NCBI RefSeq assembly: GCF_900101495.1
Contig: NZ_FMUS01000001.1
Location: 251,149 to 315,148, forward strand
From: Alkaliphilus peptidifermentans DSM 18978
GTDB lineage: Bacteria; Bacillota; Clostridia; Peptostreptococcales; Natronincolaceae
Length of the DNA stretch: 64,000 bases
Reading direction: 5' to 3'
In this document: positions 16,895-25,646 of the stretch, one piece after another
How positions within the stretch are numbered: position 1 is the first letter of the stretch
Layout of the letters: every line of letters begins with the position of its first letter
The notes under the pieces: generated by a model
What the model was told of the DNA's origin: nothing
The model's database searches: none
Seen by the model: only the letters and a program-made list of their open reading frames with translations
Position numbers and translations under genes: made by a program

Positions 16895-17632
16895 TTACAC
16901 TAATCTTCCAATAATATGCAGGGGCCCCCTTAAGCTTTCTTGAATCTCCTCCAGATCTGCTTCTGGTATAGTAAAAATTAATGCGGTAGCAGGCCCTGCA
17001 GATTTCTTCATATCTATCTTATTCAATGATATTTCTATCTTGCATTTGTTTAAGGCTGCCAGCAATTGTGCTTCATAGGTTATTCCCTTTGAGCCAACGG
17101 GTATTATATCTCCTATGGAGGGATGCTGCCTTAAGAAATTTAAGCCTTCAAAGCTACAGATTTCTTCGTCATGGGGTAAAGTAATTTCTCCGCCAACCTT
17201 TGGTATCCCCAACAGGAGAACAAAATCTCCCCTTTGGGATTTACTGAGCCTCAGTTGACTTTTTTCCACTTCTCCTATTAGTGTTACCCCCATGGCTGTT
17301 TGTTTCATGGGGAAATTTTCTTCTGTACTGCCATTAATTATTTCCAGATCAACTTTTACTTCCCTTAATAAGTTTTCAATACCAGAGATGATTCTTCTTC
17401 CTGTTGGTTTCATCTCTACTGACAAAGTATTTATAACTGCTAAGGGAGCTGCTCCCACCGATAATAATTCCATAAGAGCCACCCGCGTGGTATAGTATCC
17501 CACTATTTCAGGTGCTACCTTTACTTCATCGAAGTCTTTATTACCTACACCACCACAGGAATCACAGGCTATTACGAGATATTGTTCTCCCCTTTCAATT
17601 AGGGTTAAATCTCTTTTATGCTTTGTCTCCAT
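16895..17632 (-). CDS. cblS: Alpha-ribazole kinase (CblS-type, AIR-synthase fold)
   Basis: PurM/ThiL-like ATP-binding protein, 245 residues from the chosen start. CblS phosphorylates alpha-ribazole in the salvage route of lower-ligand activation in Firmicutes. VIACDSCGGVGNKDFDEVKV provides the acidic metal site, and the middle (INGSTEENFPMKQTAMGVT) and the final domain fit the fold. I use ATG 17632: it lies 2 bases after the cblT stop and has purine-rich GGGGAG upstream. The frame is open for 30 further codons, which would overlap cblT by 88 bases and is less likely. Confidence 0.83.
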   Translation of the reverse strand: METKHKRDLTLIERGEQYLVIACDSCGGVGNKDFDEVKVAPEIVGYYTTRVALMELLSVGAAPLAVINTLSVEMKPTGRRIISGIENLLREVKVDLEIINGSTEENFPMKQTAMGVTLIGEVEKSQLRLSKSQRGDFVLLLGIPKVGGEITLPHDEEICSFEGLNFLRQHPSIGDIIPVGSKGITYEAQLLAALNKCKIEISLNKIDMKKSAGPATALIFTIPEADLEEIQESLRGPLHIIGRLV

Positions 17633-17634
17633 TC

Positions 17635-18150
17635 CTATGCTCCCCTTCTCCCCTTCAGCTGCCTGTAGATGAAGCTGGCCAAAAGTACGTTCAAAGCAGA
17701 AGCTATGGTAAGGGGTATCCATAGAAACAAAAACATAGTAAATCCACTGAAGGGCAGTCCAAGTATAACTGCCATTCCTGATGCCAACAAAGCAGCCCCT
17801 GGTCCATTTAAAAGTGTTCCTATAATTATTGCTGCCGTAAGATTAATTCTCTTATGAAGAACACCAAATATCCATACAATGAAAAACATCTGCAGTGAAA
17901 TAAATAAATGCATGGGAAGGGTCAGGGGAAATCCTGCTGTTATTGCCGATAGCAAATGTCCCAGTAGCCCTATCAAGCCCCCCACCAATGGTCCCATATA
18001 GAGGGCGGCGAAAAAGCCTGGTAGTGAATCAAAGGCTATACTTCCTTGTATTTTAATATGGGCCCCTACTGCGCTTAGGGAAATTAGCAGTGCAATTTTA
18101 ACCAATTTTTTAATATTTGAATCCTTTGTTCTTGAATATTGATCTATCAT
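17635..18150 (-). CDS. cblT: Alpha-ribazole transporter, ECF S-component-like (CblT)
   Basis: Integral membrane protein of 171 residues with about five hydrophobic segments, of the ECF substrate-binding type. AHIKIQGSIAFDSLPGFFAA and LYMGPLVGGLIGLLGHLLSA are typical of CblT. Together with CblS it would take up and phosphorylate external alpha-ribazole. The neighbouring CbiQO could supply the energy module, but this is inference. Confidence 0.83.
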   Translation of the reverse strand: MIDQYSRTKDSNIKKLVKIALLISLSAVGAHIKIQGSIAFDSLPGFFAALYMGPLVGGLIGLLGHLLSAITAGFPLTLPMHLFISLQMFFIVWIFGVLHKRINLTAAIIIGTLLNGPGAALLASGMAVILGLPFSGFTMFLFLWIPLTIASALNVLLASFIYRQLKGRRGA

Positions 18151-18215
18151 TTTTTCACTCCTACTTTTAGTCTTTAAGATATATCCATTAAGGTTTCTTT
18201 CATTGTTGATAAATA

Positions 18216-19040
18216 TTATATAAGCTTCAGCAGTTCTTCCTTAGACCTTGGTATTGTTACATCTTTAACTTTTTCCTTCTCAAGCATATGCTGGTATACA
18301 TCTAATATCCAGGGGGTCTGTAGATGGGCCTCTTGTAGAATCTCCCTCTCTTTAAACACATTTTCTGTTTTCCCCTCCAATATAACCCTTCCATCCTTTA
18401 TAACAAATATATATTCAGCCCAGCTATAGGCTAAGTTAACATCATGGGTAGATAGTATTATAGTTTTTCCTTTACTGCTTAGTTGATTTAATAAGTCTGT
18501 AAACATACTAATGTGTTTACAGTCTAAGGAAGCGGTAGGTTCATCTAATATTATAATTTCTGTATCCATTACCAATACATCTGCTAGGGATACCAGCTTC
18601 TTTTGCCCGGAGCTTAAGAAATGAGTTGCCTTATCCTTCAACTGAAGTATGTCTATCTCTTCCATTGTTTTAAGTGCTCTTTCTTTCACTTCTTCTTTAG
18701 AAAGTCCTAAATTCATAGGCCCAAAGGATATTTCCTGCAAAACATTGGGCGAGAAGACCTGTGTTTCTGGGTCTTGAAATACTAGACCCACATTTTTCCA
18801 CAAATCCTTCCATACCGTTTTAGTGTCGGAAACCATCTGCCCTTTAAATAGAACTTCTCCCTCCATGGGCTTTAATATCCCATTCATATGAAGAAATGCT
18901 GTTGACTTTCCCGATCCATTTGAGCCGAGAAATACAACCTTTTGTCCTTCTGTTATTTTTATGTTAATTTTATCTAAAGCTTTAGTTCCATTTGGGTAAT
19001 TGTAACTTATGTCCTTTAACTCTAATATTGTGTTATCCAT
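18216..19040 (-). CDS. cbiO: Cobalt ECF transporter ATPase
   Basis: ABC ATPase of 274 residues. Walker A is FLGSNGSGKSTA, the Q-loop VFQDPETQVFSP, the signature LSSGQKKLVSLADVL and Walker B IIILDEPTASLD, followed by STHDVNLAYSW. Signature and Q-loop are those of ECF A components. It energises CbiMNQ. A single ATPase gene is present, so it probably works as a homodimer. Confidence 0.93.
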   Translation of the reverse strand: MDNTILELKDISYNYPNGTKALDKINIKITEGQKVVFLGSNGSGKSTAFLHMNGILKPMEGEVLFKGQMVSDTKTVWKDLWKNVGLVFQDPETQVFSPNVLQEISFGPMNLGLSKEEVKERALKTMEEIDILQLKDKATHFLSSGQKKLVSLADVLVMDTEIIILDEPTASLDCKHISMFTDLLNQLSSKGKTIILSTHDVNLAYSWAEYIFVIKDGRVILEGKTENVFKEREILQEAHLQTPWILDVYQHMLEKEKVKDVTIPRSKEELLKLI

Positions 19041-19075
19041 ATGGCCTTCCTTTCTTTTATAAAGCCCTTAGCTTA

Positions 19076-19819
19076 TCATGCCTTTAAAGTAATTGTTAGT
19101 AGTAGAATTTCAAACACTGCTATTATTACCCAATTTTTTCTTGATGCCTGGTATTCTAACTCTATGGCTTTTAATTCTCCATCGTATCCTCTGGCCTTCA
19201 AAGCTTTATAGGTCATGTGCCCCCTATAGCTTGATTTTAAAAACAGCATTATAATTAGCTGAGATATAGAGTAGTAGCTGGCTTTTAGCTTTGAGTAGCC
19301 TCCCCTTGACTTTTGGGCTATATAGATTTTGTTTGCTGTATCTATGTAAAGAAAAATGAATCTATACATTAAAAACATTATTTCTCTTAAAAGAATTGGT
19401 ACTTTAATTTTTTTTAGCACATATAAAATTTCAGTAATTGGTGTAGACAATATCAAGAAATATAAACAGGTGGTAGAGGCTAGTGCCCTTATGATTAAAA
19501 ACCCTGCTATACTTAATCCATCCTTTGGAATTGATACTTTAATACTACTAATTGAATGAATTTGGATGCTTAATAAAATTGGTATGATTCCTAAAATTAA
19601 AAAAACAGATGGTAAAAGCATTAGCTTAATATATACTTTATAAGAAACCTTACCCTTGTATATCACTAAACATCCCATTACAGCTAATATTATAATAGGT
19701 GGTATGACTGAGCTGCTGATAAGCCCTATAACTAAAGTAATAAGGGCAAAGAAGAATTTTTCCATTGGATGATGTGTTCTTAATTGATTTTTGTATGCTA
19801 TTTCATCTATTACACTCAT
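19076..19819 (-). CDS. cbiQ: Cobalt ECF transporter transmembrane subunit
   Basis: ECF T component of 247 residues with about five membrane segments. The coupling-helix motif appears as AQKSRGGYS and ALKARGYDGEL, the paired A-R-G signatures that contact the ATPase. N-terminal HHPMEKFFFALITLVIGL is typical. It lies 3 bases from cbiN and 35 bases before cbiO. Confidence 0.92.
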   Translation of the reverse strand: MSVIDEIAYKNQLRTHHPMEKFFFALITLVIGLISSSVIPPIIILAVMGCLVIYKGKVSYKVYIKLMLLPSVFLILGIIPILLSIQIHSISSIKVSIPKDGLSIAGFLIIRALASTTCLYFLILSTPITEILYVLKKIKVPILLREIMFLMYRFIFLYIDTANKIYIAQKSRGGYSKLKASYYSISQLIIMLFLKSSYRGHMTYKALKARGYDGELKAIELEYQASRKNWVIIAVFEILLLTITLKA

Positions 19820-19822
19820 TTA

Positions 19823-20119
19823 TTAGGCCACTTTCTCTATTTTTCTTTTTCCCTTCATATATCCAAACCAGTAAAAAATAACTCCTGCTCCTATTGCTGC
19901 TTGAAGTGCGAACAAAAAACTTTCTACTTCTGCACTTGGCGGTTCCCATAAGGGATCTATCCATGGTTCATATTCTGGTACTATTTCAAGAATAGCTTCT
20001 TCTGCCCTATCGTCGGACCCTTGAAATTCAGCATCATTATGTAGGATTAAAGGAATAATTACTAAAGCTATAACAATGCCTATCAAAATTAAATTGGTTA
20101 AAAAGGGTCTTTTTATCAT
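19823..20119 (-). CDS. cbiN: Cobalt transport auxiliary subunit
   Basis: CbiN, 98 residues: an N-terminal TM (LILIGIVIALVIIPLIL), an extracytoplasmic loop containing GSDDRAEEAI and PEYEPWIDPLWEPPSAEVES, and a C-terminal TM (FALQAAIGAGVIFYWFGYM). Loop composition and topology are typical. CbiN assists cobalt loading onto CbiM. It overlaps cbiM by 4 bases. Confidence 0.92.
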   Translation of the reverse strand: MIKRPFLTNLILIGIVIALVIIPLILHNDAEFQGSDDRAEEAILEIVPEYEPWIDPLWEPPSAEVESFLFALQAAIGAGVIFYWFGYMKGKRKIEKVA

Positions 20120-20865
20120 TGCTGGTATCCCCCTTTAATATTTGGTATTTCAACTAATCCCTTGTCTCTATAGCTTAAAAGAATATTGATAACTACAACT
20201 GTTAATAATCCTTCAGTAATTGCCAATGGAATTTGCGTTAAAGAAAACACTCCTAAAAACTTTAAAAATGCCCCATAAAAACCTGTAATAGGATCCTGAT
20301 GGGCTATGGCCAGTTGTGCAGCTGTAACAACATAGGTGGACATATTTCCTATTGCTGCAGCTATAAAAATGCTACCTCCATTTGATAGACCGATTCTTTT
20401 TAATCCCTTATAAAGTCCATAGGCTAGAACAGGTCCAACTACCCCCATTGCAAAGCCGTTAGCCCCTAAGGTTGTAATTCCTCCATGGGCCAGCAGAAGA
20501 GCTTGAAAAACAAGAACTACAAATGAAATAACCACCATAACATATGGACCAAATAGTATTGCTCCCAGCCCTACTCCTGTTGCATGGGATGAACTGCCTG
20601 TAACAGATGGTAGCTTTAGTGCAGAAACCACAAATATAAATGCCCCCACCATGGCCAATAGCATTTTATTATCTGGTGATTCTTGAATGCTTTTTTGAAG
20701 CTTCTTAGTACTAATAAACAAGAATGGTATTAGCGCCACCCACCATATAATAGCCCAATGCAACGGTAGAAAGCCCTCCATTATATGCATTGCATATGTT
20801 TGTGCTGGCAATATAAACATTAATATTATAATTATGCATAACTCCACTTTATTTCTTTTAACCAT
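20116..20865 (-). CDS. cbiM: Cobalt ECF transporter S component
   Basis: Substrate-binding membrane protein of 249 residues. The mature N-terminus starts MHIMEGFLPLHWAIIWW, where the Met-His-X-X-Glu element binds cobalt; a 25-residue leader precedes it. KLPSVTGSSSHATGVGLGAI and the later ITEGLLTVVVINIL are diagnostic. It begins the cbiMNQO block directly after cbiA. Confidence 0.95.
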   Translation of the reverse strand: MVKRNKVELCIIIILMFILPAQTYAMHIMEGFLPLHWAIIWWVALIPFLFISTKKLQKSIQESPDNKMLLAMVGAFIFVVSALKLPSVTGSSSHATGVGLGAILFGPYVMVVISFVVLVFQALLLAHGGITTLGANGFAMGVVGPVLAYGLYKGLKRIGLSNGGSIFIAAAIGNMSTYVVTAAQLAIAHQDPITGFYGAFLKFLGVFSLTQIPLAITEGLLTVVVINILLSYRDKGLVEIPNIKGGYQQ

Positions 20866-20881
20866 TTTTCGATCCTCCTTT

Positions 20882-22276
20882 TTATATTTTTTGGTGTAAA
20901 TTTTTATAAATCTCGCATTTTTCTATAAATGCCTTAGGAACAGCTATATTCGAATAAAAATGTATATGGGGATATGCTCCTAAGCAATTATTTTTTTCTA
21001 ATCCACAATTCCACCTTTTTTGTGTTCTGCCATCCTTTACTTTTGAAACTTGATATATATAGTGCTCCTTCATGTTTTGTACTATTGACCTGTGAAATTC
21101 ATGGGCTTTAATTTTACCTGTATTTTGAAATAAACGACAATCTGCTTCAGGTTCTACTTCCACATAACCAAATCTTTGGAGTTTATTGGTCATCTCAGAA
21201 TGTACATTAAATATACCCACCATTTTATGTATATCTCCATCTAGATTTTTAATATCCTCTGTCAAATACATAAACCCCCCGCATTCACCATATATAGGCA
21301 TTCCAATTTGGGCCCTACTTAGAATTTCTTCTCTTATCTGGTGGTTATTCTCCAGTTCTTTACTAAAGACTTCTGGAAATCCTCCACCTAAATAAATACC
21401 ATGTATATTCTCTGGTAAAGATTTATCTCTTAATGGGCTAAAGGGGATTAAGTCAGCTCCCATTTGTCTTAGAATATCTAGGTTGTCTTCATAGTAAAAA
21501 TTAAAGGCTTCATCATATGCATAACCTATAGCTACATCGCTTTTATAGTTAATTTGTATTTCATTGATATTTTGTAATTTTTCTGCTTTACTGGTGAAAG
21601 AAATCAAAGCATCTAAGTCTATAGTTTCCTCCACCATAGCGATTATTTCCGCCAGTCTTTCATCTATTTCCGGCACCTCCATACATGGAATTAATCCAAG
21701 ATGCCTACTTTTTAATTCTATCGATTCAGTCTTTTTTAAATAACCTATGCACCTTATACCAGTATCTCTTTCTATAGCCTCTTGTAAAATTTTATAATGC
21801 TTTTCCCCCGACAAATTATTTATTATTACTCCCTTTAAGTCTACATCTTCATCATATTGCTTATAGCCTAAAACCATAGCAGCAGCACTGGATGACATGC
21901 CCCCTCCATCAATAATCAATATAACTGGCGATTTAAGTATTTTAGAAATATGGGCAGTACTACCCTGATCTTTATTTGTACCTAACCCGTCATAAAGCCC
22001 CATAACACCTTCAATTATTGCCATATCTTCAACCGCACAATTTTTATTAAATAAATATTTTATCATGCTCTCTTCTAAAAGATAGCTATCCAGGTTTCTT
22101 GATGGATTTCCTGTTACTCTCCTATGAAATTGTGGATCTATATAATCTGGGCCGACTTTAAAGGGTTTAATATCCATTCTCCTTTTTATCAAGGCTCCCA
22201 TAATGCCAAGGGTAATGGTTGTTTTTCCTACACCACTGTGGGTGCCTGCAATTACAATTCTACCGTTAGACTTCAC
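20882..22276 (-). CDS. cbiA: Cobyrinic acid a,c-diamide synthase
   Basis: Glutamine- and ATP-dependent amidase of 464 residues that amidates side chains a and c. The start is GTG 22276 behind AAGGAGG. The N-terminal P-loop is AGTHSGVGKTTITLG; IEGVMGLYDGLGTNKDQGST is the central family motif. The C-terminal glutaminase has GIYLGGGFPEVF and the nucleophile elbow GECGGFMYLTED with Cys. CbiP, which does the remaining amidations, is not in the window. Confidence 0.96.
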   Translation of the reverse strand: MKSNGRIVIAGTHSGVGKTTITLGIMGALIKRRMDIKPFKVGPDYIDPQFHRRVTGNPSRNLDSYLLEESMIKYLFNKNCAVEDMAIIEGVMGLYDGLGTNKDQGSTAHISKILKSPVILIIDGGGMSSSAAAMVLGYKQYDEDVDLKGVIINNLSGEKHYKILQEAIERDTGIRCIGYLKKTESIELKSRHLGLIPCMEVPEIDERLAEIIAMVEETIDLDALISFTSKAEKLQNINEIQINYKSDVAIGYAYDEAFNFYYEDNLDILRQMGADLIPFSPLRDKSLPENIHGIYLGGGFPEVFSKELENNHQIREEILSRAQIGMPIYGECGGFMYLTEDIKNLDGDIHKMVGIFNVHSEMTNKLQRFGYVEVEPEADCRLFQNTGKIKAHEFHRSIVQNMKEHYIYQVSKVKDGRTQKRWNCGLEKNNCLGAYPHIHFYSNIAVPKAFIEKCEIYKNLHQKI

Positions 22277-22326
22277 TTGTACGCCTCCTTATGTTTTACA
22301 ATTTAACAATACTCATTTGTTTATAT

Positions 22327-22719
22327 TTACGACAGCTTTGGTCTACACGCTATTGTATCAATTGCCCTAGAATATAAAATTTCAACCAGTCTATCATCGG
22401 CTCCTATATGCTTGCCTAGCTTTATATTAATCTGAGGATACTTGTTTTTAATGTTCTCCATAACATCAGGTATATCGCTTTTCACATGGACTCCTTGGAA
22501 AATAAACATTGGTACCACAATAATCTCCTCCATTTCATTTTCTACAAGGTTATCAATTCCCTCTTCAACAGATGGTGATGAAATTTGAAGTGCACCATAA
22601 GCAACCTCCTGAAATTCATCAGATAATTTGTGTTTAAGCTTTCTTATTAATTCCTTTGTTATTTCATCAGCTTCCTTAGATTTACTACCATGTACCAGTA
22701 TTAACAGACCTCTTTTCAT
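22327..22719 (-). CDS. cbiX: Sirohydrochlorin cobaltochelatase, short form
   Basis: Small CbiX of 130 residues, the homodimeric single-domain chelatase that inserts cobalt into sirohydrochlorin. Catalytic histidines are in LILVHGSKSKEADE and IFQGVHVKSDIPDVMENI. I use ATG 22719, which has GAGGAGG 6 bases upstream, instead of an in-frame ATG five codons earlier. It is the first gene of the operon and directly follows the riboswitch terminator. Confidence 0.92.
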   Translation of the reverse strand: MKRGLLILVHGSKSKEADEITKELIRKLKHKLSDEFQEVAYGALQISSPSVEEGIDNLVENEMEEIIVVPMFIFQGVHVKSDIPDVMENIKNKYPQINIKLGKHIGADDRLVEILYSRAIDTIACRPKLS

Positions 22720-22743
22720 ATATATCCTCCTCAATATTAGAAT

Positions 22744-22771
22744 TAAAAAAACTCCACCTTAAGAGTGGAGT
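22744..22771 (-). terminator. Riboswitch-controlled terminator upstream of cbiX
   Basis: ACTCCAC (minus strand, 22771-22765) pairs with GTGGAGT (22757-22751) around a short loop and is followed by a run of T. It lies between the riboswitch and the cbiX ribosome site. It is the likely output of the switch: termination when cobalamin is bound. Confidence 0.85.
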
Positions 22772-22811
22772 TAGTATGTTAGTTTCCGTAAAAAGCAATA
22801 TAAAAACAACA

Positions 22812-22995
22812 TCCCTTCCCTCCGAAGGCTGTTTATCCATTTAAGGCTGGTCTCCTGACTCGTGCTTCTTCTTACTATCGACACCTTCCCAGGTATTTAC
22901 CCAGTGGTTTATGTCGAGTTCATCCACACATACAGTAGCGGGGGCTGTAGCGGATTTTCACCGCTTTCCCAATTAAGTTTCTCAAACACCTTAAA
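22812..22995 (-). promoter_or_regulatory. Cobalamin riboswitch for the biosynthetic operon
   Basis: On the minus strand I see the B12-element hallmarks in order: GGTG near 22990, GGGAAAGCGGTGAAAATCCG, the B12 box ACAGCCCCCGCTACTGT, CCACTGGGTAAATACCTGGGAAGG-type arms, GTCAGGAGACCAGCC, and a 3' CTTCGGAGGGA loop that can form the pseudoknot. TTAAGGT and CCTTAA close the P1 stem. Expected to repress cbiX through cbiJ when adenosylcobalamin is abundant. Confidence 0.95.
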
Positions 22996-23181
22996 CAAAA
23001 ATATTCTATTTTGACCATCTTATCAAATATTTTTTTATTATACAACGTATTTCTATTTTAATTTTCTAATAATTTTATTTTTTTATAATTTTACCTTATA
23101 TGTTTTGTTAATGCAATATAATAAGTACCTAAGTTAACTGATATCTAAATACTAATACTTAACTACATATAAAAAAAACAT

Positions 23182-23211
23182 TTGACATTTAAAGTATAAA
23201 GATATTAATAT
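23182..23211 (+). promoter_or_regulatory. SigA-type promoter of the btu transcript
   Basis: TTGACA at 23182-23187 and TAATAT at 23206-23211, 18-base spacer, about 40 bases before the riboswitch. The -35 is consensus and the -10 differs from TATAAT at two positions. Confidence 0.6.
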
Positions 23212-23244
23212 AAAAGAAATCATACTTTGAAAAATTTTATAAAT

Positions 23245-23430
23245 ACATAGGGTGCCCTACCAGGGTTAAAAGGGAAAGCGATTTGAGTTCGCTACAGCCC
23301 CCGCTACTGTGATTAGTGATGAAATCCGAGAAAGCCATTGGGAAACCGAGAAGGCCGGAAAGTAAAATGATCTATAAGTCAGGAAACCTGCCCTATGTTG
23401 TGTAATAGTCTAGCTTCGGAGGGAGGTTAA
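23245..23430 (+). promoter_or_regulatory. Cobalamin riboswitch for the importer operon
   Basis: P1 is formed by ACATAGGG (23245-23252) and CCCTATGT (23391-23398). Between them are GGGAAAGCG, GTTCGCTACAGCCCCCGCTACTGTG (B12 box, 3' part), a GATGAAATCCGAGAA segment, GGGAAACCGAGAAGGCCGG, and GTCAGGAAACCTGCC; CTTCGGAGGGAGG follows as the pseudoknot partner. It faces away from the biosynthetic switch and governs corrinoid uptake. Confidence 0.95.
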
Positions 23431-23448
23431 GTCGAATATTATAATTTG

Positions 23449-23472
23449 ACCACACTTCTATGTGGTTTTTTT
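23449..23472 (+). terminator. Riboswitch-controlled terminator upstream of btuF
   Basis: ACCACA (23449-23454) pairs with TGTGGT (23461-23466), followed by seven T. Located between the riboswitch and the btuF ribosome site, so it should act as the expression platform. Confidence 0.85.
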
Positions 23473-23507
23473 ATGTAAAAATAAATTATTTTGAGGAGCG
23501 AATTCGG

Positions 23508-24479
23508 ATGAAAAAATTTTTAATATTATTTTTGATGTTAATACTATGTCTTAGTTTAATGGTTGGCTGTAAACAAGAAATTCAGGAGGCTGATATAGGG
23601 AAAGCTGTAGGTACAGAATCTGATGAGTCCTTAAAGCTAGTGGATTATTGGGATCGAGAAGTAACCTTTAACGAGAAGCCCCAAAGAGTTATTGTTCTTT
23701 ATACGTCCTTCTTAGAGCTTTGGAGTTTAGCTGGAGGCAGTGATCAAATTGTAGGAATAGTAGAAACTAGAGAGAAAATCCCACAAGGACTTGAAGACTT
23801 ACCTTCAGTTGGTAGTTTTAATTCTCCTAATATAGAGCAGCTTTTGGCATTGCAGCCGGACTTAGTTGTATTAAAATCCAATTTAGGTGGGCATGTGGAT
23901 TTAGTTCCTGTCCTTGAAAAGAATAATATAGAATACTTTGCTTTGGAGTATGACAATTTAAATGACTATTTAAATATTTTAGATGTTTTTACACATTTAA
24001 CGGATAATCGTCACCTCTATGATGAATTGGGCTTAGGTGTTAAAACAAGGGTAGAAGAGATAATTGCAAAGGTGCCTAATAGTGAACCCACTGTTCTTCT
24101 TCTTTTCGGCTCAAGTAATAATATAAGCGTCCGTTTACCAAACTCTACTGTCGGTTCTATGCTGGAGGATTTAGGGGCTATTAACATTGCTTATGATGCT
24201 CAATTATCAGATGAAGAGATGCAAACCTTTAGCATGGAGCTGGTTTTAAAGCGTGACCCCGATTTTATATTAGTCCAGACAATGGGAGATGTTGACAAGG
24301 TTAAGGAGCGCTTTGCAAGTGATGTCCAGTCTAATCCTGCATGGGGATCACTTAGAGCAGTTCAAGAAGGAAATTTTATTTATCTTCCAAAGGATTTATA
24401 TTTATATAAGGCTAATAACCAATATCCAGATGCCTACGGAGGTCTTGCTAAAATTCTATACCCCCAGTATTTTAATTAG
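23508..24479 (+). CDS. btuF: Corrinoid-binding lipoprotein of an ABC importer
   Basis: Class-III periplasmic-binding-type lipoprotein of 323 residues from ATG 23508, chosen for the GAGGAG site upstream. Signal peptide with lipobox LMVGC at about residue 21. WDREVTFNEKPQRVIVLY and the PSVGSFNSPNIEQLLALQPDLV segment are typical of BtuF/FecB-like proteins with the long alpha-helix linker. The family also binds ferric siderophores and haem; the B12 riboswitch in front argues for cobalamin or cobinamide. Confidence 0.9.
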   Translation: MKKFLILFLMLILCLSLMVGCKQEIQEADIGKAVGTESDESLKLVDYWDREVTFNEKPQRVIVLYTSFLELWSLAGGSDQIVGIVETREKIPQGLEDLPSVGSFNSPNIEQLLALQPDLVVLKSNLGGHVDLVPVLEKNNIEYFALEYDNLNDYLNILDVFTHLTDNRHLYDELGLGVKTRVEEIIAKVPNSEPTVLLLFGSSNNISVRLPNSTVGSMLEDLGAINIAYDAQLSDEEMQTFSMELVLKRDPDFILVQTMGDVDKVKERFASDVQSNPAWGSLRAVQEGNFIYLPKDLYLYKANNQYPDAYGGLAKILYPQYFN

Positions 24480-24504
24480 ATACTTGATGATACTTATTTA
24501 AGCT

Positions 24505-24560
24505 GTCTAGCTCTAAATATACATGAACCTAAAGACGTGTCATATTTATGGCTAGACTTT
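24505..24560 (+). other. Intercistronic stem-loop between btuF and btuC
   Basis: GTCTAGC (24505-24511) pairs with GCTAGAC (24551-24557), with further A/T pairing inside (TAAAT with ATTTA), followed by TTTTATCC. It could be a leaky terminator or an mRNA-stabilising hairpin that raises binding-protein levels above those of the permease. That function is inferred. Confidence 0.5.
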
Positions 24561-24602
24561 TATCCTATTATAATAGAGCACTTATAATAAAGGAATGATT
24601 AC

Positions 24603-25646
24603 ATGGAAACAGCAAAAAAGTTAAATGTTTGGTCGTTAAAAAATAGTAAATTCTCACTAATACTAAATAGGAAGCTTGCTATACTCTTTTTCTTAGCTTT
24701 CCTCTGTTTAGGTAGCCTGCTTTTTAGCATTAGTAAGGGAGCATTGGATATTACCGTAGGAGAAGTATATAGAGCAATCTTTATAGAAAGGAATACGGTG
24801 AATCATCAAATTATTTGGAATGTTCGCCTACCAAGAACCCTTGTAGCCGGTCTTGTGGGAATATGCTTGTCTCTTTCTGGAGCTATCCTTCAAGGAGTTA
24901 TGAGGAACCCTCTTGCGGCACCAAATATAATTGGTGTATCCTCTGGTGCAGGTCTTATGGCTTATATTATTATGATTCTTTTTCCTAGCTATTACTACCT
25001 TGTTCCTATAGGTGCATTTGTTGGAGCTCTGCTGGCAACCTTATTAATTTACTTATTGGCTTGGAAAGATGGAATTCAACCTACAAGAATGATTTTAGCT
25101 GGAGTTGCTGTTTCATCCTTCCTAAGTGCATGGATTAATTCTTTAATGATTTTTTTTCCAGACAGAGTTGTTGGGGTGATTGGTTTTATGGTGGGTGGCC
25201 TTTCAACACGTACCTGGCCTCACTTTAATGTGCTATGGCCCTATGCATCATTAGGTATTGCTATAACCTTCTTATTCTCTAAAAAGCTTAATATTTTAAC
25301 CTTAGGAGATGAAGCTGCAAATAATTTAGGTATTCATGTCGAAAGAACTAGACTAATTTTAATTGCATTAGCATCGCTTTTAGCTGGAAGTGCTGTAAGC
25401 GTTGTGGGACTATTGGGTTTTGTGGGGTTAATTGTTCCCCATACGGCGAGACTTTTAATTGGATCTGATTATCGATATCTTTTTCCTGCTACTGCTATTT
25501 TAGGCGCCACCACAGTTATATTCTGTGATACTATTGCAAGGGTTATATTAAGCCCTATAGAAATACCTGTTGGGATTATTATGTCCTTACTGGGAGCGCC
25601 CTTTTTTCTATACTTACTTAGAGAAAGGAGACGGGGTATACTATGA
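24603..25646 (+). CDS. btuC: Corrinoid ABC importer permease (FecCD/BtuC family)
   Basis: FecCD-type permease of 347 residues with about ten membrane segments. NVRLPRTLVAGLVGICLSLSG, MRNPLAAPNIIGVSSGAG and the coupling region near VGLLGFVGLIVPHTARLLIG are all family signatures. It overlaps btuD by 4 bases. Specificity is inferred from the riboswitch. Confidence 0.92.
   Translation: METAKKLNVWSLKNSKFSLILNRKLAILFFLAFLCLGSLLFSISKGALDITVGEVYRAIFIERNTVNHQIIWNVRLPRTLVAGLVGICLSLSGAILQGVMRNPLAAPNIIGVSSGAGLMAYIIMILFPSYYYLVPIGAFVGALLATLLIYLLAWKDGIQPTRMILAGVAVSSFLSAWINSLMIFFPDRVVGVIGFMVGGLSTRTWPHFNVLWPYASLGIAITFLFSKKLNILTLGDEAANNLGIHVERTRLILIALASLLAGSAVSVVGLLGFVGLIVPHTARLLIGSDYRYLFPATAILGATTVIFCDTIARVILSPIEIPVGIIMSLLGAPFFLYLLRERRRGIL

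Noticed and set aside
17633-17722. Longer N-terminus for CblS overlapping cblT
   Set aside because: The extra 30 residues would be read within cblT and a better placed ATG follows the cblT stop.
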